Below are positions 5,401-9,527 of a stretch of 9,527 nt of DNA, in pieces. The stretch covers positions 1 to 9,527 of the forward strand of contig CALCKS010000321.1 in the NCBI GenBank assembly GCA_937965895.1. The letters are read 5' to 3'. The translations under genes and the position numbers were made by a program. Numbering within the stretch: the first letter of the stretch is position 1; every line of letters starts with the position of its first letter. The notes under the pieces were generated by a model. The model made no database searches. It was given only the letters and a program-made list of their open reading frames with translations, and was not told the origin of the DNA. Source of the stretch: an uncultured Campylobacter sp. (GTDB lineage: Bacteria; Campylobacterota; Campylobacteria; Campylobacterales; Campylobacteraceae).

Positions 5401-8400
5401 TGTTTTCTAAATTTTTCATAAATCGCCCGATATTTGCCACCGTCGTATCTATCATCATAGTTATCGCGGGCGCAATGGCGATAAAGGGGCTTCCTATTGA
5501 GGAGTATCCTAAGCTAACTCCGCCTCAAATTTCCGTTAGCGCCGTCTATACGGGCGCTGATGCCCAAACTATCGCCGACTCCGTAGCTAGCGCTATAGAA
5601 GATCAGATAAACGGCGTAGAAAATATGCTCTACATGCAAAGCACCTCAAGCTCAAGCGGCTCGCTAAGTATCAATGTTTATTTTAAAATCGGCACCTCGG
5701 CTAAACAAGCCACGATCGATGTAAACAACCGCGTCCAAGCCGCACTCTCAAGGCTACCTCAAGAGGTGCAAAATATGGGCGTGACCGTGCGCGAGCGCAG
5801 CGGCTCGATCCTAGAAGTCGTCGGCTTTACGAGTGCAAACATGGACCTAGTAGAGCTATATAACTATGTAAATTTAAACATCGCAGACGAGGTTAAAAGG
5901 GTTAACGGCGTGGGCGACACGGCGCTAATCGGCAGCAAAGAGTACTCGATGAGAATTTGGCTAAAACCGGACAAACTAGCCTACTACAAGCTAACCCCTA
6001 GCGACGTAATCGCCCAAGTAAAAATCCAAAATAGTCAATACGCCGCGGGTAAAATAGGCGAACAGCCCTCAGACGGCGATAATCCTTACGTTTACTCCGT
6101 TCGCTCTGACGGCCGTCTCAAAAATGCCGCACAGTTTGGCGATATAGTAATTAAAAGCGCCGACGGAGCGGTGCTAAAGCTAAAAGACGTAGCAACCGTG
6201 GAGCTAGGAGCGGCTAGCTACGCATCAGATTCGATGCTAAACGGTCAAGACTCTATACCGCTTTTAATCTTTATGCAAAACGACGCCAACGCCCTAGCCA
6301 CTGCGCAAGCAGTAAACGCAAAGCTTGACGAGCTAAGTAAAAATTTCCCCGCAGGCTTTAAACACACGATCGCATATAACCCGACCGAATTTATCGAAGT
6401 TTCTATCCAAGAGGTTATAAAAACTTTCATCGAGGCGATGATCCTAGTTATCATCGTTATGTATATGTTTTTAAAGAACTTCCGCGCCACTATCATCCCG
6501 ATACTAGCCGTTCCCGTGTCTATCATCGGCACGTTTGGCGGACTATACGCGATGGGATTTAGTATAAATTTGATTACGCTTTTTGCGCTCATACTTGCCA
6601 TCGGTATCGTCGTGGACGACGCCATCATCGTTATCGAAAACGTGGAGAGAATTTTACACGAGGATAAAAACATAACTGTCAAAGAAGCGACCTATAAAGC
6701 AATGGAGGAGGTACAAACCCCGGTCATCTCGATCGTGCTGGTTTTATCAGCCGTTTTCGTTCCGGTTTCTTTTATGGAGGGTTTTGTCGGCGTGATCCAG
6801 CGTCAGTTTGCGCTCACTCTGGTTACTTCGGTTTGTATTTCGGGCTTTGTGGCGCTTACGCTTACTCCGGCGCTTTGCGGCGTTATGCTAAAAAAACAAG
6901 AGAGCAAGCCGTTTTGGTTTGTGCAGAAATTTAACGACTTTTTCGACTGGAGTACGAAAATTTTTACCGCAGGCGTCGCAACGGTGCTGCGTCACGTTAT
7001 CATCAGCCTTATTTTAATAGGCGTCATGGGTTTTGCGACTTTCGAGCTGTTTAAAAAAATTCCTAGCGGCCTCGTACCGTCCGAAGATAAGGGTGCGCTG
7101 ATGGTTATCACTTCACTACCGCCGTCAAGCAATATGCTAAAAACCAAAGAAGAGGTAAAAACTATCAGCAACATGGTTCTAAGCAATCCAAACGTCGAAT
7201 TTACGATGGGTTTTGCCGGATACGATATGCTTGCGGGCGCACTTAGAGAAAACTCTGCCATCAGCTTTATCAAGCTAAAAGATTGGAGCCAGAGAAAAAC
7301 GCCGGATAGTCAAGCAGACGCGCTAACCGGGCCTTTTAACGGTATGCTTTGGAGCTCGAAGGAGTCGATGAGCTTCGTCGTAAACGTCCCGCCTATCATG
7401 GGTCTATCGATGACTGGCGGCTTTGAGATGTATCTACAAAATAAAAGCGGCAAAAGCTACTCCCAGATCGAAGAGGATGTGAAAAAAGTAGTCGCCGCCG
7501 CAAACGCTCGCCCGGATCTAACCAGCGTGCGCTCTACGCTAGAGACTAATTACCGCCAGTTTAAAATCGACGTCGATAGGCAAAAAGCCCAGATGTTCGG
7601 CGTGAGCGAGAGCGAAATTTTTAGCGCGATAGGCTCGACTTTCGGCTCTTACTATATCAACGACTTCAACCTTTTCGGTAAATCCTACCGCGTCTATGCT
7701 AGAGGAGAAGAGGGTTTTAGAAACAACCCCGAAGACTTGCGTAAAATTTACGTCCGCTCAAGCGGCGGCGAGATGATACCGCTAAACTCCGTTGCAACTC
7801 TAACTAGAATTTTGGGTCCCGATATCGTAGATAGATTTAACCTTTTCCCTGCGGCTAAGATCCAAGGCGACCCAAAACCGGGCTACACGTCGGGAGACGC
7901 GATAAAAGCGATACAAGAGGTTGTCGAGCAAACGCTAAACATGGAAGAATACTCCATCAGCTGGGCGGGCACGGCATATCAGGAGGTTAGCTCGCAAGGC
8001 ACAGGTTCGACGGCGTTTATATTCGGTATGATTTTCGTATTTTTGATCCTAGCGGCACAGTATGAGCGCTGGCTCATCCCGCTAGCCGTCATCACCGCCG
8101 TTCCGTTCGCAGTTTTTGGCTCGCTAGTCGCCGTTTGGGCTAGAGGGCTAACAAACGACATTTATTTCCAGATCGGACTACTGCTTCTCATCGGTCTATC
8201 GGCTAAAAACGCGATCCTTATCGTAGAATTTGCGATGCAAGAAAGACTAGCGGGCAAGAGCGTATTTGACGCGGCCGTTAATGCTGCAAGGCTTCGCTTC
8301 CGCCCGATCGTCATGACCTCGCTCGCGTTTACCCTGGGCGTTTTTCCGATGGTTATCAGCACGGGTGCCGGCGCTGCGTCTCGCCACTCTCTAGGCACGG

Positions 8401-8537
8401 GCGTGGTCGGCGGTATGATAGCTGCCACTACGATAGCGATATTTTTCATACCGATGTTTTACTATCTGCTAGAAAAGCTAAACAACAAAGTCTGGGACAA
8501 AAAACCAAGCCGAGCACAGGAGATCAAAAATGTATAA
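5400..8537 (+). CDS. cmeB: RND multidrug efflux transporter CmeB (HAE-1 family)
   Basis: This is the inner-membrane, proton-driven pump subunit that takes bile salts, dyes and antibiotics from the membrane and periplasm and passes them to CmeC. The 1045-residue length is standard. Twelve membrane segments are expected: one at the N-terminus (about 10-28), a block at about 338-495, one at 532-550 and a block at about 870-1025, with two large periplasmic loops (about 29-337 and 551-869). Proton-relay residues by comparison with AcrB are D406 and D407 (IVVDDAI), K936 (LSAKNAI), R966 and T973 (RLRFRPIVMTS). All are present, so the pump should be functional. The start is ATG at 5400, sharing its A with the cmeA stop (TGATG); the in-frame GTG just before it is ignored because the family begins MFSKFF. 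The last 8 bases overlap cmeC. No frameshift or gap was seen. Confidence 0.96.
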   Translation: MFSKFFINRPIFATVVSIIIVIAGAMAIKGLPIEEYPKLTPPQISVSAVYTGADAQTIADSVASAIEDQINGVENMLYMQSTSSSSGSLSINVYFKIGTSAKQATIDVNNRVQAALSRLPQEVQNMGVTVRERSGSILEVVGFTSANMDLVELYNYVNLNIADEVKRVNGVGDTALIGSKEYSMRIWLKPDKLAYYKLTPSDVIAQVKIQNSQYAAGKIGEQPSDGDNPYVYSVRSDGRLKNAAQFGDIVIKSADGAVLKLKDVATVELGAASYASDSMLNGQDSIPLLIFMQNDANALATAQAVNAKLDELSKNFPAGFKHTIAYNPTEFIEVSIQEVIKTFIEAMILVIIVMYMFLKNFRATIIPILAVPVSIIGTFGGLYAMGFSINLITLFALILAIGIVVDDAIIVIENVERILHEDKNITVKEATYKAMEEVQTPVISIVLVLSAVFVPVSFMEGFVGVIQRQFALTLVTSVCISGFVALTLTPALCGVMLKKQESKPFWFVQKFNDFFDWSTKIFTAGVATVLRHVIISLILIGVMGFATFELFKKIPSGLVPSEDKGALMVITSLPPSSNMLKTKEEVKTISNMVLSNPNVEFTMGFAGYDMLAGALRENSAISFIKLKDWSQRKTPDSQADALTGPFNGMLWSSKESMSFVVNVPPIMGLSMTGGFEMYLQNKSGKSYSQIEEDVKKVVAAANARPDLTSVRSTLETNYRQFKIDVDRQKAQMFGVSESEIFSAIGSTFGSYYINDFNLFGKSYRVYARGEEGFRNNPEDLRKIYVRSSGGEMIPLNSVATLTRILGPDIVDRFNLFPAAKIQGDPKPGYTSGDAIKAIQEVVEQTLNMEEYSISWAGTAYQEVSSQGTGSTAFIFGMIFVFLILAAQYERWLIPLAVITAVPFAVFGSLVAVWARGLTNDIYFQIGLLLLIGLSAKNAILIVEFAMQERLAGKSVFDAAVNAARLRFRPIVMTSLAFTLGVFPMVISTGAGAASRHSLGTGVVGGMIAATTIAIFFIPMFYYLLEKLNNKVWDKKPSRAQEIKNV

Positions 8538-9527
8538 AATTTTAACTTTAGCCGCGGTGCTATTTTTAGCGGGCTGCTCGTTTCGACCCGAGATTCCCGA
8601 GGTCGATACGAAATTTGAATCTACGTATAAATTTGAAACTAGCAACATCAAAGACGAGTGGTGGAAAGAATTTGGCGACGAAAACCTAAACGCTCTCGTA
8701 GATAGCGCGCTAGAGAAAAACACCGACCTCCGCACGGCTTATTTAAATTTACAAAAAGTCGCCGCAAGCCTAGGCATCTCGGAGGCCGATCTCTTTCCTA
8801 GCGTAAATTTAAACGTCGGCTACACTAAGGCAAAAAGCAGCGGCGAAACCTACACCAAACAGCCTCAGACGCGCTACCGAAACTCTGAGGTAAATTTAGG
8901 TCTTAGTTATGAGATAGATCTGTGGGGCAAGGTGAGAAACAGTATCGAGTCTGCCAAAGCCAGTCTAAACGCGACCAAGCTTGACTACTCCACCGCGCGC
9001 CTTAGCATAAGCTCTAGCGTGGCTAAAAGCTACTTCGCGCTTGTGGCTCTAAATATGCGCGAAGCCGTGCTAAAAGATACGCTAAAAACCTACGAGGAGA
9101 CGCTAGCGCTTCGCAAAACGCAGCTTGATCTAGGCGGTATAAACGAGACGACCTATCTGCAAAGCAAAGCAGCCGTTGAAAGCGCAAAAGTAAGCCTGCT
9201 AGAGGTGCAAACCTCGCTATCTCAGGCTCTAACATCCGTAGCGGTACTAACAGGCAAATCAAATGACGAGATCCTAAACGGAGCCGTGCAGAGCGCTAAA
9301 ATGCTGCCTAAAGAGCCCGAAGTAAGTGCTGGCGTGAGCGCGGACATACTACTGCGAAGGAGCGACGTAGCTAAAGCCTACGCCGATCTAAACGCGACTA
9401 ACGCGCTAATCGGCGTCGCAAAGGCCGACTATCTACCGTCCATCTCGCTAACGGGACTTTTTGGATTTTCTAGCGTGGATTTTGAAAATATCTTTATCAG
9501 CAACGCAAACACGTGGAGCATAGGCGG
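8530..9527 (+). CDS. cmeC: Outer-membrane efflux lipoprotein CmeC (partial, cut by right edge)
   Basis: This is the TolC/OprM-type channel of the CmeABC pump, anchored in the outer membrane and extending into the periplasm. The 332 codons visible are open and unbroken; family members are about 480-500 residues, so roughly a third is missing. A lipoprotein signal ends LAGC with C16 lipidated. Family landmarks follow in order: WWKEFGDENLNALVDSAL (44-61), the YEIDLWGKVR block (127-136), and the start of the second repeat ADILLRRSDVAKAYADLNA with IGVAKADYLPSISLTG (271-309). The two-repeat helix-strand layout is clear. The ATG at 8530 overlaps the cmeB stop by 8 bases and has AGGAG at 8518-8522 inside cmeB, so translation is probably coupled. 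It is the last pump gene; what follows lies outside the window. Confidence 0.93.
   Translation, partial: MYKILTLAAVLFLAGCSFRPEIPEVDTKFESTYKFETSNIKDEWWKEFGDENLNALVDSALEKNTDLRTAYLNLQKVAASLGISEADLFPSVNLNVGYTKAKSSGETYTKQPQTRYRNSEVNLGLSYEIDLWGKVRNSIESAKASLNATKLDYSTARLSISSSVAKSYFALVALNMREAVLKDTLKTYEETLALRKTQLDLGGINETTYLQSKAAVESAKVSLLEVQTSLSQALTSVAVLTGKSNDEILNGAVQSAKMLPKEPEVSAGVSADILLRRSDVAKAYADLNATNALIGVAKADYLPSISLTGLFGFSSVDFENIFISNANTWSIG

Noticed and set aside
6245..6682. A 145-codon open frame antisense to cmeB
   Set aside because: It lies wholly opposite a strongly conserved pump gene, its translation has no recognisable domain, and it is explained by codon use on the other strand. Other antisense frames over ccoG, cmeA, cmeB and cmeC were dropped for the same reason.

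Overview
The window looks like a chromosomal segment of a Campylobacter species from the higher-GC, oral/gut anaerobe side of the genus (C. rectus, C. showae, C. curvus or C. gracilis type). The species is not determined. The gene order rpsU - ccoG - cmeR - cmeA - cmeB - cmeC matches the C. jejuni Cj0370 to Cj0365 block as I remember it, promoters consist of a TATAAT box without a recognisable -35, and the words AAATTT/TTAAATTT are very dense.

Left part, minus strand (1-1930): the first 11 codons of an unidentified gene run off the left edge; then rpsU (ribosomal protein S21) with a TTG start, its own promoter and a strong UUCG-loop terminator; then a Tat-exported FAD flavoprotein of the flavocytochrome c / fumarate-reductase-like family with a non-standard set of active-site residues. 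This flavoprotein gene lies between rpsU and ccoG, where C. jejuni, as I recall it, has none. Between it and rpsU is a long hairpin that appears to act as its terminator and also contains the rpsU -10 box.

Middle (1931-2048): a 118-bp divergent promoter region with two back-to-back inverted repeats, followed on the plus strand by ccoG, a membrane iron-sulfur protein (FixG/RdxA family) implicated in copper reduction for cytochrome oxidase assembly.

Right part, plus strand (3402-9527): the multidrug efflux locus. cmeR (TetR-family repressor) has its own promoter. A 119-bp gap then holds a near-match to the known CmeR operator just upstream of a TATAAT box. cmeA (periplasmic lipoprotein adaptor), cmeB (inner-membrane RND pump) and cmeC (outer-membrane channel, cut off by the right edge after 332 codons) follow as a tightly overlapping operon. 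Together A, B and C should form a proton-driven tripartite pump for bile salts and antimicrobials, repressed by CmeR.

No tRNA, rRNA, insertion sequence, phage gene or CRISPR array was seen. Most of the window is conserved housekeeping and efflux content. The parts worth a second look are the variant flavoprotein, the regulatory DNA around it, the degenerate CmeR operator and the AAATTT word bias.
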